A program made the position numbers and the translations under genes. Positions 9,171 through 18,285 of a stretch of DNA of 64,000 bases are shown here, in pieces; within the stretch, counting starts at the first letter, position 1, and every line of letters starts with the position of its first letter. The stretch is from positions 104,320-168,319 of the forward strand of contig NZ_FNOT01000005.1 in assembly GCF_900107105.1 (NCBI RefSeq). The letters run 5' to 3'. This DNA is from Geodermatophilus africanus. GTDB taxonomy: Bacteria > Actinomycetota > Actinomycetes > Mycobacteriales > Geodermatophilaceae. The notes under the pieces were generated by a model, which ran no database searches, was not told the origin of the DNA, and was given only the letters and a program-made list of their open reading frames with translations.

Positions 9171-9779
9171 TCAGACCTGCGCGCCCAGCCGGACCTCGGG
9201 CTTCGGGAAGCGCCAGCGGCGGATCATGGTCGCCCGGCTGATCCCGTACCAGACCAGGCCCTTCATCTTGTGGTCCCCGTTCGGGAAGCGCTCGAGCACC
9301 TTCTTCTTGATGCGCCGGCCCAGGACGATCGAGTCGGCGATCATGAGCAGGAAGAAGACCAGCCAGATGGAGACGGTGTAGCTGCGCACCTGCTCGTCGG
9401 GCACGAAGTTGCCGATGAGCACCAGCGCGGCCACCACGAGGAAGAAGCTGCCGGCGTTGCGGCGGGCGTCGACGACGTCTCGGACCAGCTTGCGGACCGG
9501 GCCGCGGTCGCGGGCCGGGAGGTGAGCCTCGTCGCCGCGCGCCGCGCCGGCGCGGGCGGTCCCGCGGTTGGCCGCCTGCTGCCCGCGCATCCGCTTGTAG
9601 GCCTCCTTGCGGGTCTGCGGAGGCGGCGGGGGAGGCCCCGGACGTCGTCCCTGGGCCTCGTGGCGCTTGGGCGTGGGCCGGCCCTTGCCGCCCGTCTTCA
9701 CCAACTGCGCGGTCGGGTCGGCGGCGGGGTCGGGCGCGGCCTCGGTGCGGTCGCGGCGCCCGGGCAGGCGGAGCTTCAC
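9171..9779 (-). CDS. DUF3043 membrane protein
   Basis: A 202-residue protein, taking GTG 9779 (VKLRLPGRRDR) as start because the upstream extension is Arg-rich and overlaps the erpA promoter region. The N-terminal 100 residues are basic and Pro-rich with PPPPPPQTRKEAYKRMRGQQ. Two hydrophobic segments follow (FFLVVAALVLIGNFV and VSIWLVFFLLMIADSIVLG), then GRRIKKKVLERFP and MKGLVWYGISRATMIRRWRFPKP. This is the DUF3043 layout, a conserved actinobacterial membrane protein of unknown function that is commonly encoded beside the erpA/HesB gene, as here. Confidence 0.88.
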   Translation of the reverse strand: MKLRLPGRRDRTEAAPDPAADPTAQLVKTGGKGRPTPKRHEAQGRRPGPPPPPPQTRKEAYKRMRGQQAANRGTARAGAARGDEAHLPARDRGPVRKLVRDVVDARRNAGSFFLVVAALVLIGNFVPDEQVRSYTVSIWLVFFLLMIADSIVLGRRIKKKVLERFPNGDHKMKGLVWYGISRATMIRRWRFPKPEVRLGAQV

Positions 9780-9925
9780 GACCGCGAGTCTACGTGTGAC
9801 CTCGGCCGATCCCGGTCCGCCCGGCACTTCACGCCGTACAGTGGGAAGAGGCTCCGCCTCGGCGGCGTTCGCCTGCTGCAGGACGTGCCGCAGCAGGCAC
9901 CCTCGAACGTGGGAGGACTTCAAAC

Positions 9926-10273
9926 ATGACGGTGCAGGACACCACGGCCACCGGGGTCATCCTCAGCGACCCCGCTGCCGCCAAGGTCAAGGCGCTGCTG
10001 GACCAGGAGGGTCGCGACGACCTCCGCCTGCGCATCGCCGTCCAGCCCGGCGGCTGCTCGGGCCTGCGCTACCAGCTGTTCTTCGACGAGCGGTTCCTCG
10101 ACGGCGACCAGACCTACGAGTTCGGCGGGGTCGAGGTCATCGTCGACCGGATGAGCGGCCCGTACCTCGGCGGCGCCGTGATCGACTTCGTGGACACGAT
10201 CGAGAAGCAGGGCTTCACGATCGACAACCCGAACGCCACCGGCTCCTGCGCCTGCGGCGACTCCTTCAGCTGA
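9926..10273 (+). CDS. erpA: iron-sulfur cluster insertion protein (HesB/IscA/ErpA)
   Basis: A 115-residue A-type Fe-S carrier. Three cysteines bind the cluster: Cys44 in GGCSGLRY and Cys108/Cys110 in GSCACGDSF at the C-terminus. It passes Fe-S clusters to apoproteins; in actinobacteria it sits by the respiratory genes and probably serves them, including the Rieske protein encoded 7 kb away. The ATG follows GGGAGGA. Length and motifs are complete. Confidence 0.95.
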   Translation: MTVQDTTATGVILSDPAAAKVKALLDQEGRDDLRLRIAVQPGGCSGLRYQLFFDERFLDGDQTYEFGGVEVIVDRMSGPYLGGAVIDFVDTIEKQGFTIDNPNATGSCACGDSFS

Positions 10274-10308
10274 GCGACGTCACGGCGGTCCCCGGACCGC
10301 ACGGCTGA

Positions 10309-10358
10309 CACGACGAGGGCCCGGTGCCTCCCGCGGGAGGCACCGGGCCCTCGTCGTG
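10309..10358. terminator. perfect 25-bp inverted repeat, bidirectional terminator
   Basis: Two arms of 25 bp (10,309-10,333 and 10,334-10,358) are exact reverse complements with no loop between them, beginning CACGACGAGGGCCC and ending GGGCCCTCGTCGTG. It lies exactly in the convergent gap between erpA and asnB. It lacks a T-tract, as is usual in high-GC actinobacteria. Confidence 0.8.
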
Positions 10359-10363
10359 TCCGG

Positions 10364-12295
10364 CTACAGCCGGACGGGGTAGACGGTCTCCGGGACGTCG
10401 ACCTTGACGCGCTGCTCGACGAAGACGCCGTGCCAGACCATGAACACCAGCAGCGTCCACAGCTTGCGGGAGAGGTCGACCGGCGAGCCGGCTCGGTGGT
10501 TGTCCCGGTGCTCGTCGAGCATCCAGAGGATCTGCCGCCGGTCGAGCCACTCGTCGGTCTGGCTCTCCTCGACGACCTGCCGCGCCCAGTCGTGCAGGTC
10601 CTCGGCCAGCCAGTGCCGGGTCGGGACCGGGAAACCGAGCTTGCGGCGGTTGAGCACGTGCGGCGGCACGATCTGCTCGAGCGCCCTGCGCAGCGCGTAC
10701 TTCGTCGTCTCCTTCGTCACCCGCTGCCCGACCGGCAGCGCGCCGGCGACCGCGAAGACCTCCGGGTCCAGGAAGGGCACCCGCAGCTCGAGCGAGTTGG
10801 CCATGGTCATCTTGTCGGCCTTGACCAGGATGTCCCCGCGCAGCCAGGTGAACAGGTCCACGTACTGCATGGCGGTCACGTCGTCGTAGCCCGCCGCCCG
10901 GGTGCGCTCGTAGAGCTCGCGGGTGACGGCGACGTGCGACAGATCCGGGTCGCGCCGCTCGAGAAAGCCCAGCTCGTCGTCCCGGAAGATCCGCGCGTTG
11001 CCGTAGTAGCGCTGCTCGAGCGGGATGGAGCCGCGGCGCAGCAGGTCCTTGCCGCGCATGCCGTCGGGCAGCCGAGACGAGAGGGCACCCAGTGCCCGCC
11101 GGATCCCCCCGGGCAGCTTGTCGAACGCCGCCAGCGACAGCGGCTCGCGGTAGATGTTGTAGCCGCCGAACAGCTCGTCGGCGCCCTCGCCGGAGAGCAC
11201 CACCTTCACGTGTTCGCGGGCCTCGCGGGCGACGAAGTACAGCGGCACGAGCGCGGGATCGGCGACCGGGTCGTCGAGGTACCAGACGACCAGCGGGATC
11301 GACTCGGCGAACTCCTGGGGCGTGACCACCTTGGTCACATGCTCGACGCCGATCGCGGCCGCGGACTCGGCCGCGACGTCGATCTCGGAGTAGCCCTCGC
11401 GCTCGAAGCCGACCGTGAAGGTCATGAGGTCGGGGTTGTACCGCTTGGCCAGCGCGGCGATCGCGGTCGAGTCGATGCCGCCGGAGAGGAACGACCCGAC
11501 GGTGACGTCGGCGCGCATGTGCACCCGCACCGAGTCGTCGAGCACCTCGGCGATCCGGTCGTAGACGCCCTGCTGCTCGTCGGCGGGCACCGGCCGGACG
11601 GGGAACGTCGGGTGGAAGTAGCGGCTGGTGTGCAGCTCGCCGTCCGCCACGATGAAGCTGGTGCCGCTCTCGATCCGCCGGATGCCGCGGTGCAGCGTGG
11701 CCGGCTCGGGCACGTACTGCAGCGTCAGGTAGTGCTGCAGCGAGGCGGAGTCCACACCACCGGCCGCGTCGCTGCCGCCGAGCAGCTCGAACACCGCCTT
11801 CTTCTCGGAGCTGAAGACCAGCGCGCCGTCGGCCAGGCGGGCGGTGAACAGCGGCTTGATGCCGAAGGGGTCGCGCGCGCCGAACGCCGTCCCGGTGTGG
11901 GTGTCCCAGATGACGAACGCGAACATGCCGCGCAGTCGCCGGACGACGTCCTGGCCCCAGTAGTGGTAACCCGCGACGATGGCCTCGGTGTCGCCCTCGG
12001 TGGCGAACCGGGCGCCCAGCGCCGCCAGCTCCTCGCGCAGCTCCACGTAGTTGTAGATCTCGCCGTTGAAGACGATCCGGTACCGGCCGTCGGCGTAGGG
12101 CATCGGCTGGTGGCTGTGCTCGATGTCGATGAAGGACAGCCGGTTGAAGCCGAAGGCGACCCGGGCGTCGTGCCAGACCTGGGTCTCGTCGGGACCGCGG
12201 TGGCGCAGGCAGTGCAGCGCCTCGTGCACCTCCTTGACGCGGGTGTCGTCGACGCGGTCGGCGTCGGTGGACAGGTAGGCGAGCAGGCCGCACAT
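10364..12295 (-). CDS. asnB: asparagine synthase (glutamine-hydrolysing)
   Basis: A 643-residue two-domain enzyme. Residues 2 to about 210 form the class II glutaminase domain; Met1 is followed directly by the nucleophile Cys2 (MCGLLAYLS), with FNGEIYNY and RHRGPDE motifs. The C-terminal synthetase domain has the ATP pyrophosphatase loop SGGIDSTAIAAL. It makes asparagine from aspartate, glutamine and ATP. The ATG has GGAGAA upstream. In Corynebacteriales and relatives an AsnB-like protein (LtsA) beside the respiratory genes amidates cell-wall peptides; the neighbourhood makes that an alternative role worth considering. Confidence 0.93.
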   Translation of the reverse strand: MCGLLAYLSTDADRVDDTRVKEVHEALHCLRHRGPDETQVWHDARVAFGFNRLSFIDIEHSHQPMPYADGRYRIVFNGEIYNYVELREELAALGARFATEGDTEAIVAGYHYWGQDVVRRLRGMFAFVIWDTHTGTAFGARDPFGIKPLFTARLADGALVFSSEKKAVFELLGGSDAAGGVDSASLQHYLTLQYVPEPATLHRGIRRIESGTSFIVADGELHTSRYFHPTFPVRPVPADEQQGVYDRIAEVLDDSVRVHMRADVTVGSFLSGGIDSTAIAALAKRYNPDLMTFTVGFEREGYSEIDVAAESAAAIGVEHVTKVVTPQEFAESIPLVVWYLDDPVADPALVPLYFVAREAREHVKVVLSGEGADELFGGYNIYREPLSLAAFDKLPGGIRRALGALSSRLPDGMRGKDLLRRGSIPLEQRYYGNARIFRDDELGFLERRDPDLSHVAVTRELYERTRAAGYDDVTAMQYVDLFTWLRGDILVKADKMTMANSLELRVPFLDPEVFAVAGALPVGQRVTKETTKYALRRALEQIVPPHVLNRRKLGFPVPTRHWLAEDLHDWARQVVEESQTDEWLDRRQILWMLDEHRDNHRAGSPVDLSRKLWTLLVFMVWHGVFVEQRVKVDVPETVYPVRL

Positions 12296-12347
12296 GGGCG
12301 TGGTTCTCCGAGGGTCGTGGTGTGCCGGCGGAGTGGCCGCGGCAGGG

Positions 12348-12719
12348 TCAGACGCGAGCGCCGGCGCGGGTCTTGCGCGTGGCGTTGCGCTCGGCCACGA
12401 AGGACAGGATCGGAACGGTGCCGGCCACCAGGGTGAGAACCGTGCCGCGCAACGTCCAGGAGGCGCGCAGGGCGAGGTCGCAGGCGGTCAGGAAGAAGAC
12501 GAAGTACAGCCAGCCGTGCAGGGTGCCGAGGACGGTGACCGGCTCCTCGATGTCGGCGAGGTACTTCAGGGGGACGGCGACCAGGACCAGCGCGATGAGC
12601 AGGACGCCCACGATCCAGGCCATCACCCGGTAGCGGGTGAGCGCCGCGGGGACGTCGCGGCCGACCCGGCGGGCGAGCGCGCGGGGCAGTCGCGACGCCG
12701 TCGTCGGTTCAGCCGCCAT
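12348..12719 (-). CDS. DUF3817 membrane protein
   Basis: A 123-residue membrane protein. After a basic N-terminus it has three hydrophobic segments: VMAWIVGVLLIALVLVAVPL, LGTLHGWLYFVFFLTACDLA and LVAGTVPILSF. The YRVMAWIVG...GTLHGWLYFVF...P-x-L-SF pattern is DUF3817, found throughout actinobacteria, often near cytochrome oxidase genes. The function is unknown. Its first 11 bases overlap the upstream gene, so the two are probably translated together. Confidence 0.87.
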   Translation of the reverse strand: MAAEPTTASRLPRALARRVGRDVPAALTRYRVMAWIVGVLLIALVLVAVPLKYLADIEEPVTVLGTLHGWLYFVFFLTACDLALRASWTLRGTVLTLVAGTVPILSFVAERNATRKTRAGARV

Positions 12720-13074
12720 GCTCGGCCCGCTGCCGCAGTGCCTGCTCGTTGAGGTCGGCGAGGTAGGCGTTGTAGGCGGCCAGCTCGGGGTCTCCGGTGG
12801 TGTCGATGCGCGGCCGCTGGTACAGGACCAGGTCGCTGCCCGGCTCGTCCTCGTCGGGGTGGCGACGGACCTCGTCGAGGCACATCTTCACGTAGAAGCC
12901 GAGGCCCATGAACCCGTACAGCGGCCACTGGAGGGCGTAGCTCCAGTTGACCGCGCCGCCGCCGGCCTCGGCCTTGGACAGCTGCCAGTACCCGAGGAAG
13001 AAGGTGGCCACGAAGAGGGCGGCCACCACCAGGTGCCCGAGCACCCACTTGGGGGTCAGCAGCCGGGAGAACAC
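12709..13074 (-). CDS. conserved membrane protein divergent from ctaC
   Basis: A 121-residue protein if GTG 13074 is the start (VFSRLLTPKWVLGH); longer frames upstream are Arg/Pro-rich and unconvincing. The first hydrophobic segment (WVLGHLVVAALFVATFFLGYWQL) ends in a WQL motif reminiscent of SURF1, the cytochrome oxidase assembly factor. A second follows (WPLYGFMGLGFYVKMC), and then a soluble acidic tail. Divergence from the oxidase genes supports a role in oxidase assembly, but it is far shorter than SURF1 (about 250 residues). It may be a distinct actinobacterial partner protein. It overlaps DUF3817 by 11 nt. Confidence 0.7.
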   Translation of the reverse strand: MFSRLLTPKWVLGHLVVAALFVATFFLGYWQLSKAEAGGGAVNWSYALQWPLYGFMGLGFYVKMCLDEVRRHPDEDEPGSDLVLYQRPRIDTTGDPELAAYNAYLADLNEQALRQRAEHGG

Positions 13075-13348
13075 GGCCTCGACTGTAACCGGCGGTGCCC
13101 TCCGGGAGGGGGCTCCGGTGAGAGGGCTCACCGTGCGCCGTGGGGGCCGGCCGCCGTCCGCCCGGGCTCCGGGGCCGCCGCCCGCCCGACCCGCCGTTCC
13201 GGTGTCTCCGGTGGTCGGCCGCCGTGCGGGGTCGGCTAGTCTCGCCGCAGACTGTGGTCGGCACAGGCGCCGTTCGCCGGGGACCGGCTGACGGCCCGCC
13301 GGGACGACCGTCCGGGGGTACCGGACGAGGACGAGGAGGCAGCGAGCA

Positions 13349-14218
13349 GTGGCTCGAGGCAGCAGGCTCGCGCGGGTCGCCGCGCTCGGTCTCCTGGCGG
13401 TGCTCGCCCTGACCGGGTGCACCCCGAACAACGAGTTCTGGCGCTGGGGCTGGCCTGACGGCGTCACCGACGAGTCGGCAGTCACACGGGACCTGTGGAT
13501 CTGGTCGGTCATCGCGGCCCTGATCGTCGGCATCGCGGTGTGGGCCCTCATCGGCTGGTCGGTCGTGATGCACCGCAAGCGCGGTGACGAGCTGCCCAAG
13601 CAGACGGCGTACAACCTGCCGCTGGAGATCGTCTACACGATCATCCCGTTCCTCATCATCGCCGGGCTGTTCTTCTTCACGGTGGTCGTGCAGAACCGGG
13701 TGCAGGAGCGCAGTGCCGACCCCGACGTCACCATCGCGGTCAACGCGTTCAAGTGGAACTGGCAGTTCGTCTACCCGGAGACCACCGGTGAGGACGGCGA
13801 GCCGATCAACACGGTCGGCAACAGCGACGAGATCCCGATCCTCGTCCTGCCCACCGATCAGGACATCCGCTTCGAGGTGGCCTCGGCCGACGTCATCCAC
13901 TCGTTCTGGGTGCCGGAGTTCCTCTTCAAGCTCGACGTCATCCCGGGCAACGAGAACGGCCGCGACAACGTCTTCGAGGTGACCATCCGCGAGGAGGGCG
14001 CCTTCGTCGGCCGCTGCGCCGAACTCTGCGGCACCTACCACGCCTACATGAACTTCGAGGTGCGGGCGGTGTCGGCGGAGGACTACGAGGCCTACCTGGC
14101 CGCGCGCGAGTCGGGCCTGAGCACGTTCGACGCGCTGGAGAGCATCGGCCAGCCGGGCGCGGCGACGAGCACCTCGCCGTTCGACCTGGTCGACGACGCG
14201 CAGCGGGCCGACGGCTGA
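13349..14218 (+). CDS. ctaC: cytochrome c oxidase subunit II
   Basis: A 289-residue membrane-anchored lipoprotein of the aa3 oxidase. It has a signal peptide with lipobox LTGC (Cys24), two transmembrane helices (about residues 50-72 and 90-115) and an extracytoplasmic cupredoxin domain. The CuA site is CAELCGTYHAYM: Cys223, Cys227, His231 and Met234, with the first His in ADVIHSFWVP. NAFKWNWQFVYP is the aromatic electron-entry patch. GTG start behind GAGGAGG. It is followed by ctaF. No ctaD (subunit I) is in the window, consistent with actinobacteria that encode ctaD elsewhere. Confidence 0.96.
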   Translation: MARGSRLARVAALGLLAVLALTGCTPNNEFWRWGWPDGVTDESAVTRDLWIWSVIAALIVGIAVWALIGWSVVMHRKRGDELPKQTAYNLPLEIVYTIIPFLIIAGLFFFTVVVQNRVQERSADPDVTIAVNAFKWNWQFVYPETTGEDGEPINTVGNSDEIPILVLPTDQDIRFEVASADVIHSFWVPEFLFKLDVIPGNENGRDNVFEVTIREEGAFVGRCAELCGTYHAYMNFEVRAVSAEDYEAYLAARESGLSTFDALESIGQPGAATSTSPFDLVDDAQRADG

Positions 14219-14266
14219 CGTGCCCGCCACCCGCGCACCGCACACCACGCAGCAGGAGGGACGACC

Positions 14267-14668
14267 GTGAAGGTCGAAGCGCTCATCTTCAACGGCATCG
14301 GGGTCTTCTGCATCATCGCGGCCGTCGTCTACGGCGTCTGGTCGCGTGAGCCGATCGGCACCACGGCCCTCGTCCTCTCCGGCGGGCTGACGTTCCTCGT
14401 CGGTGGGTTCTTCTGGTTCATCTCGCGGCGCATCGACCCCCGCCCCGAGGACAGCAAGGACGCCGACATCGCCGACGGCGCCGGCGAGCTGGGCTTCTTC
14501 AGCCCGGGCAGCTACTGGCCGTTCGCCATCGCCCTCTCGGCCGGCCTGATGGGTCTGGCGCTGGCGTTCTTCTACCCCTGGCTGATCATCCTCGCCGGCG
14601 CGGCGCTGCTGATCACCATCGGCGGCCTGCTGTTCGAGTACTACGTGGGGCAGAACGCGCAGGGCTGA
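14267..14668 (+). CDS. ctaF: cytochrome c oxidase subunit IV (actinobacterial type)
   Basis: A 133-residue protein with four hydrophobic segments (ALIFNGIGVFCIIAAVVYG, LVLSGGLTFLVGGFFWF, FAIALSAGLMGLALAFF, WLIILAGAALLITIGGLLFEY). Between them lies the conserved RRIDPRPED...DIADGAGELGFFSP loop typical of the small CtaF subunit of the actinobacterial aa3 oxidase and bc1-aa3 supercomplex. GTG start behind GGAGGG, 48 bp after ctaC, same transcript. A strong hairpin follows. Confidence 0.95.
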   Translation: MKVEALIFNGIGVFCIIAAVVYGVWSREPIGTTALVLSGGLTFLVGGFFWFISRRIDPRPEDSKDADIADGAGELGFFSPGSYWPFAIALSAGLMGLALAFFYPWLIILAGAALLITIGGLLFEYYVGQNAQG

Positions 14669-14683
14669 GCGCACCACCCGCCT

Positions 14684-14720
14684 CGAGGGCCCCTCGCGCT
14701 ACTGCGGGAAGGGGCCCTCG
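14684..14720 (+). terminator. terminator of ctaC-ctaF
   Basis: Perfect 11-bp stem CGAGGGCCCCT (14,684-14,694) / AGGGGCCCTCG (14,710-14,720) with a 15-nt loop, starting 15 bp after the ctaF stop codon. There is no T-tract. Confidence 0.7.
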
Positions 14721-15340
14721 TCCGTCTCCGAGGGACCGGTGCGCGGACGGCGCCCCACGGGCCGCGCTGGGGCCGAGGCCGCCCCGATGCCCCCGGCGGG
14801 ACCCGCCCCCGGGAGCCGGCGCACGGGAGCGCCGGAGCAGGTCGGGCCCGGTGTGCGGTCCGTGTGCGGCAGGCGGTGGGTGGCGGTCCTGCCGGGGGGG
14901 GCTCGCTGCCGAGGGCGTCCGGACGACGGGCCGCGGCGCTCCCGTCGGGCGGAGAGCGATCGGGGACCCGTCCGGACCGTCGCCGTGGGCGGTCCTGCAC
15001 GGTGCGGACGGCGGCTGGCCGACGGGGACGCCGGTGGCGCGCCGCGAGCGGCCTCCCAGGGCCCGCCGGACGCCCGTGGGCGACGCCAGCCGGGGCGGAG
15101 CCAAGGCGGAGCCCTGGGCGGCGCCGGGGGCCCCAGGGGCGGGACGGCGCCGGCGCGGGCCCCAGGGGCGCCTGAGCGGGCTGGGTGGTGTGACCGGCTA
15201 CCTCACCTGCACCTCGCGGCTCCGGGCGCCCTGAGGGCCGTGGGGCACCGCCGTCCGCGGTCCGGGCCATCGGCTGGCTGCGCCCGACGCCCACCGCCGG
15301 CGAGGGAGGTGGACGGAGCGGTGTCGGGGACGGGCCGGGG
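14721..15340. other. gene-free stretch between ctaF and qcrB
   Basis: About 620 bp without a credible gene. All open frames here are rich in Arg, Gly, Ala and Pro, have no Shine-Dalgarno site, and none resembles a known family. The plus strand is noticeably G-rich and includes a run of eight G at 14,894-14,901. GCCCCAGGGGCG occurs twice near 15,130-15,170. I see no RNA gene. Confidence 0.5.
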
Positions 15341-15345
15341 ATGCA

Positions 15346-15380
15346 GCAGGGCCCCGACGGAGATCCCGTCGGGGCCCTGC
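15346..15380. terminator. hairpin downstream of qcrB
   Basis: Perfect 15-bp stem GCAGGGCCCCGACGG (15,346-15,360) / CCGTCGGGGCCCTGC (15,366-15,380) with a 5-nt loop. It lies about 70 bp past the qcrB stop on the minus strand, in series with the palindrome at 15,391-15,447, so qcrB probably has a tandem terminator. Confidence 0.7.
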
Positions 15381-15390
15381 GTGGTGCGTG

Positions 15391-15447
15391 GCCCCCCTGC
15401 AGGGTCCCGCCGCGAGCTCGCGAGTGGCGGGGGCAGGGGGTCCTTCG
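15391..15447. terminator. palindromic intergenic element at the qcrB end
   Basis: A dispersed-family copy with CCCCCTGC (15,393-15,400) pairing GCAGGGGG (15,433-15,440), an inner CCGCC/GGCGG pairing, and CGCGAGCTCGCG at the tip. It abuts the qcrB stop codon. Confidence 0.6.
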
Positions 15448-17109
15448 TCAGTCGCGCGGCTCCTGCGGCCGGCCACCGTCGGAGGGGCGCCCGGAGGTGG
15501 TGAGCTCCCGGGACTCCGCGGCGGCGAGACCGTGCTCGTCGCGACGCTGCTCGAGCTCGACCTGCGCCGGCTCCTCGATCGGCTTGAAGAACCCGCGGAT
15601 GGCACGCCGCGCGCCACCGACCTGGTTCATCCGCTTGGGCACCGGAGCACCGCCGTAGGCCAGCTCGCCGTGGCCGTGCTCGTCGACCGGGCCGAGGGGC
15701 TGGTGCACCTCGATGAACTCGCCGTGCGGCAGCCGCCGGATGACACCGGTCTCCAGGCCGTGCTCCAGGACCTCCCGGTCGTGCTTCTGCAGGCCGAGGC
15801 AGATCCGGTACGTGAGCACGTAGACGATCGGGGGCAGGATCACCAGCCCGATGCGGCCGACCCAGGTCATCGCGTTGAGGCTGATGTCGAACTTCTCGGA
15901 GATGACGTCGTTGCCACCCGAGATCATCAGGACCACGTAGAAGGTGACGGCCATCATGCCCAGCGACGTCCGCACCGGGACGTCACGCGGACGCTGCAGC
16001 AGGTGGTGCGAGGCCGTGTCCCGCGTCAGCTTCCGCTCGATCATCGGGTACAGCGCCAGGAGCGTGAAGAGGATGCCCGGGAGCACCAGGGTCGGCCAGA
16101 ACAGCGCCGGGATCGTGTAGTTGCCGGGCAGGTTGATGTCCCACGCCGGGAACAGACGCGTCGAGCCGTCGAGGAACATGACGTACCAGTCGGGCTGGGA
16201 CGCCGCCGAGACCTGCGCCGGGTTGTACGGGCCCCACAGCCACACCGGGTTGATCTGCACCAGGCCACCGAGCGCGGCGCAGACGCCGAACACGATGAAG
16301 AACAGACCACCGGCCTTGCCGGCGAAGGCCGGGAACAGCCGGTTGCCGACCACGTTGTGCTCGGTCCGCCCCGGGCCGGGGAACTGGGTGTGCTTCTGCT
16401 TGACCAGGATCAGCAGGTGCAGGGCGATCAGCGCGAGGATGATCGCCGGGACGATCAGCACGTGCACGATGTACATCCGGCCGACGATGAACTCGCCGAC
16501 GTAGTCGCCGTTGAAGACCGCCCAGTGCACCCAGGTGCCGACCACCGGGATCGCCAGGATGATCGCCGAGACGATCCGCAGCCCGGTGCCGGAGAGCAGG
16601 TCGTCGGGCATCGAGTAGCCGGTGAAGCCCATGGCGAACGACAGGACGAGCAGGGCGACGCCGATCAGCCAGTTCGTCTCGCGCGGACGCCGGAAGGCGC
16701 CGGTGAAGAAGATGCGCGTCAGGTGGACGACGATCGACGCGACGAACAGCAGCGCCGCCCAGTGGTGCAGCTGGCGCATGAACAGGCCGCCGCGGACGTC
16801 GAACGAGATGTACAGCGTCGACTCGTAGGCAGCCGACATCTCGGCGCCCCGCAGCGGCGCGTACGTGCCCTCGTAGACGACCTCCCGCATGGAGGCGTCG
16901 AAGAAGAAGGTCAGGTACGTGCCGGACAGCAGCAGGACGACGAACGAGTAGAGCGCGATCTCGCCGAGCAGGAACGACCAGTGGTCGGGGAAGACCTTGT
17001 TCAGCGTGCGCCGCAGCGGACCGGCGACGATCAGGCGGTCGTCGACCTCCAGCGCAGCCTTGCCCAGTGGCGTGGTCGGGACACCCGGCGCTGTGGCGGT
17101 GCGAGCCAT
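15448..17109 (-). CDS. qcrB: cytochrome bc1 complex cytochrome b subunit
   Basis: A 553-residue membrane protein, the quinol-oxidising cytochrome b of the bc1-aa3 supercomplex. Eight or so transmembrane helices are visible. The paired heme-b histidines lie in the second helix ([19 protein letters not shown]) and fourth helix ([21 protein letters not shown]). The quinol-site stretch contains the PEWY-like [21 protein letters not shown] soluble C-terminal extension of about 120 residues is usual in actinobacteria. Its ATG overlaps the qcrA stop by one base (TGATG). It is the last gene of ctaE-qcrC-qcrA-qcrB and is the target of Q203-type inhibitors in mycobacteria. Confidence 0.97.
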   Translation of the reverse strand: MARTATAPGVPTTPLGKAALEVDDRLIVAGPLRRTLNKVFPDHWSFLLGEIALYSFVVLLLSGTYLTFFFDASMREVVYEGTYAPLRGAEMSAAYESTLYISFDVRGGLFMRQLHHWAALLFVASIVVHLTRIFFTGAFRRPRETNWLIGVALLVLSFAMGFTGYSMPDDLLSGTGLRIVSAIILAIPVVGTWVHWAVFNGDYVGEFIVGRMYIVHVLIVPAIILALIALHLLILVKQKHTQFPGPGRTEHNVVGNRLFPAFAGKAGGLFFIVFGVCAALGGLVQINPVWLWGPYNPAQVSAASQPDWYVMFLDGSTRLFPAWDINLPGNYTIPALFWPTLVLPGILFTLLALYPMIERKLTRDTASHHLLQRPRDVPVRTSLGMMAVTFYVVLMISGGNDVISEKFDISLNAMTWVGRIGLVILPPIVYVLTYRICLGLQKHDREVLEHGLETGVIRRLPHGEFIEVHQPLGPVDEHGHGELAYGGAPVPKRMNQVGGARRAIRGFFKPIEEPAQVELEQRRDEHGLAAAESRELTTSGRPSDGGRPQEPRD

Positions 17110-18221
17110 CAGATGCGCTCCCGGTTCCAGTAGGTGGGGCCAACAGCTTCAATGTAGTCACTACGCGCAACGAAGAAGCCCTCGTCGTCGACGGTGATCG
17201 GCAGCTGCGGGAGGGGGCGGGTAGCCGGGCCGAAGACCGGCTTGGCGCCCTGGGTCACGTCGAACTGCGACTGGTGACACGGGCAGAGGATGCGGCTGGT
17301 CTCCTGCTCGTACAGCGAGACCGGGCAGCCGGCGTGCGTGCAGATCTTGGAGTAGGCCACGTAGTCGCCGTAGCCGAACTCCTCCTGGCCGGTGCGGGGC
17401 CGGTCGACCTGCACCTGCTCCGGGCGCAGCCGGATGAGCATCGTGGCGGCGTCGGACTCCCGGTTGCCCCCGGGGACCTCCGGGAAGACCGTCTCCAGCG
17501 AGCCGGGCTGCTGGTCGCCGGGACGGATCGGGCTGCCGTCGTCGCGGAGGAGGCGGACGCCCTCCCCCCAGCTCGTGGTGCCGAGCGGGTTGCCGGTGTT
17601 GGGGTTGCGGATCAGGCCGCCCAGCGGCATGAGCAGCATGAGCCCGACTCCGCCGCCCATGAACACCAGCGAGCGGGTGATGAGCTTGCGGCGGGCCAGG
17701 CCGCTGTTGTGCAGACCGCCGACGAGGGTCGCGCCGGTGGTGACCCGGTCGAAGTGCGACCCGTCGTGCTTGTCCTGGACGGCGGTCTCGTGCGGCAGCA
17801 GCTTCTTCGTGTACACCACCATGCCGACGCCGACCAGGATCAGGGCCAGCCCGCCGAGCGCCCCGATCATCGGGGTGAAGATGGCGCTCCAGCCGCCCTC
17901 GGTGATGGTCCACTGCCAGTCGGGCAGGAACCAGCCGGAGCCGACGTAGATGACGAACGCCGCGAACGCGGCCAGCCCCGCGAGGCCGAAGGTCAGGGCG
18001 ACCTGGCGGACGGCCTGCCGCTCCACCGAGGAGCCCGGCTCGGGGCCCGGGTCGACGTGCAGCACCTGCACGTCGTCGTACCGGGCGCCCAGCAGGTCGA
18101 GCTCCTCGCGCGACAGGGTCGCGAGCTGCTCGGGGGTGTAGTCGTCGTCCGGACCGCCGTGCAGGGGGCCGGGGACGTCCGCGCCGCCGGTGCTCCCGGG
18201 GGCCGATTCGCGCGTGCTCAC
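17109..18221 (-). CDS. qcrA: cytochrome bc1 complex Rieske iron-sulfur subunit
   Basis: A 370-residue Rieske protein with the start placed at GTG 18,221 (VSTRESAPG) because GAGGAGGAAGC precedes it. Three transmembrane segments lie around residues 70-215, as in actinobacterial QcrA (one in most other bacteria). The [2Fe-2S] ligands are in CTHAGC (about 293-298) and CPCHQS (about 312-317). The protein moves electrons from quinol to the diheme cytochrome QcrC. N-terminal acidic and Pro/Gly-rich residues face the cytoplasm. It overlaps qcrB by one base. Confidence 0.95.
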   Translation of the reverse strand: MSTRESAPGSTGGADVPGPLHGGPDDDYTPEQLATLSREELDLLGARYDDVQVLHVDPGPEPGSSVERQAVRQVALTFGLAGLAAFAAFVIYVGSGWFLPDWQWTITEGGWSAIFTPMIGALGGLALILVGVGMVVYTKKLLPHETAVQDKHDGSHFDRVTTGATLVGGLHNSGLARRKLITRSLVFMGGGVGLMLLMPLGGLIRNPNTGNPLGTTSWGEGVRLLRDDGSPIRPGDQQPGSLETVFPEVPGGNRESDAATMLIRLRPEQVQVDRPRTGQEEFGYGDYVAYSKICTHAGCPVSLYEQETSRILCPCHQSQFDVTQGAKPVFGPATRPLPQLPITVDDEGFFVARSDYIEAVGPTYWNRERI

Positions 18222-18285
18222 GCTTCCTCCTCGCCGACAGCCGTGGTCAGCGCTCGTGGTGCCGTGGTGGAGATGGTGCGCGTGC

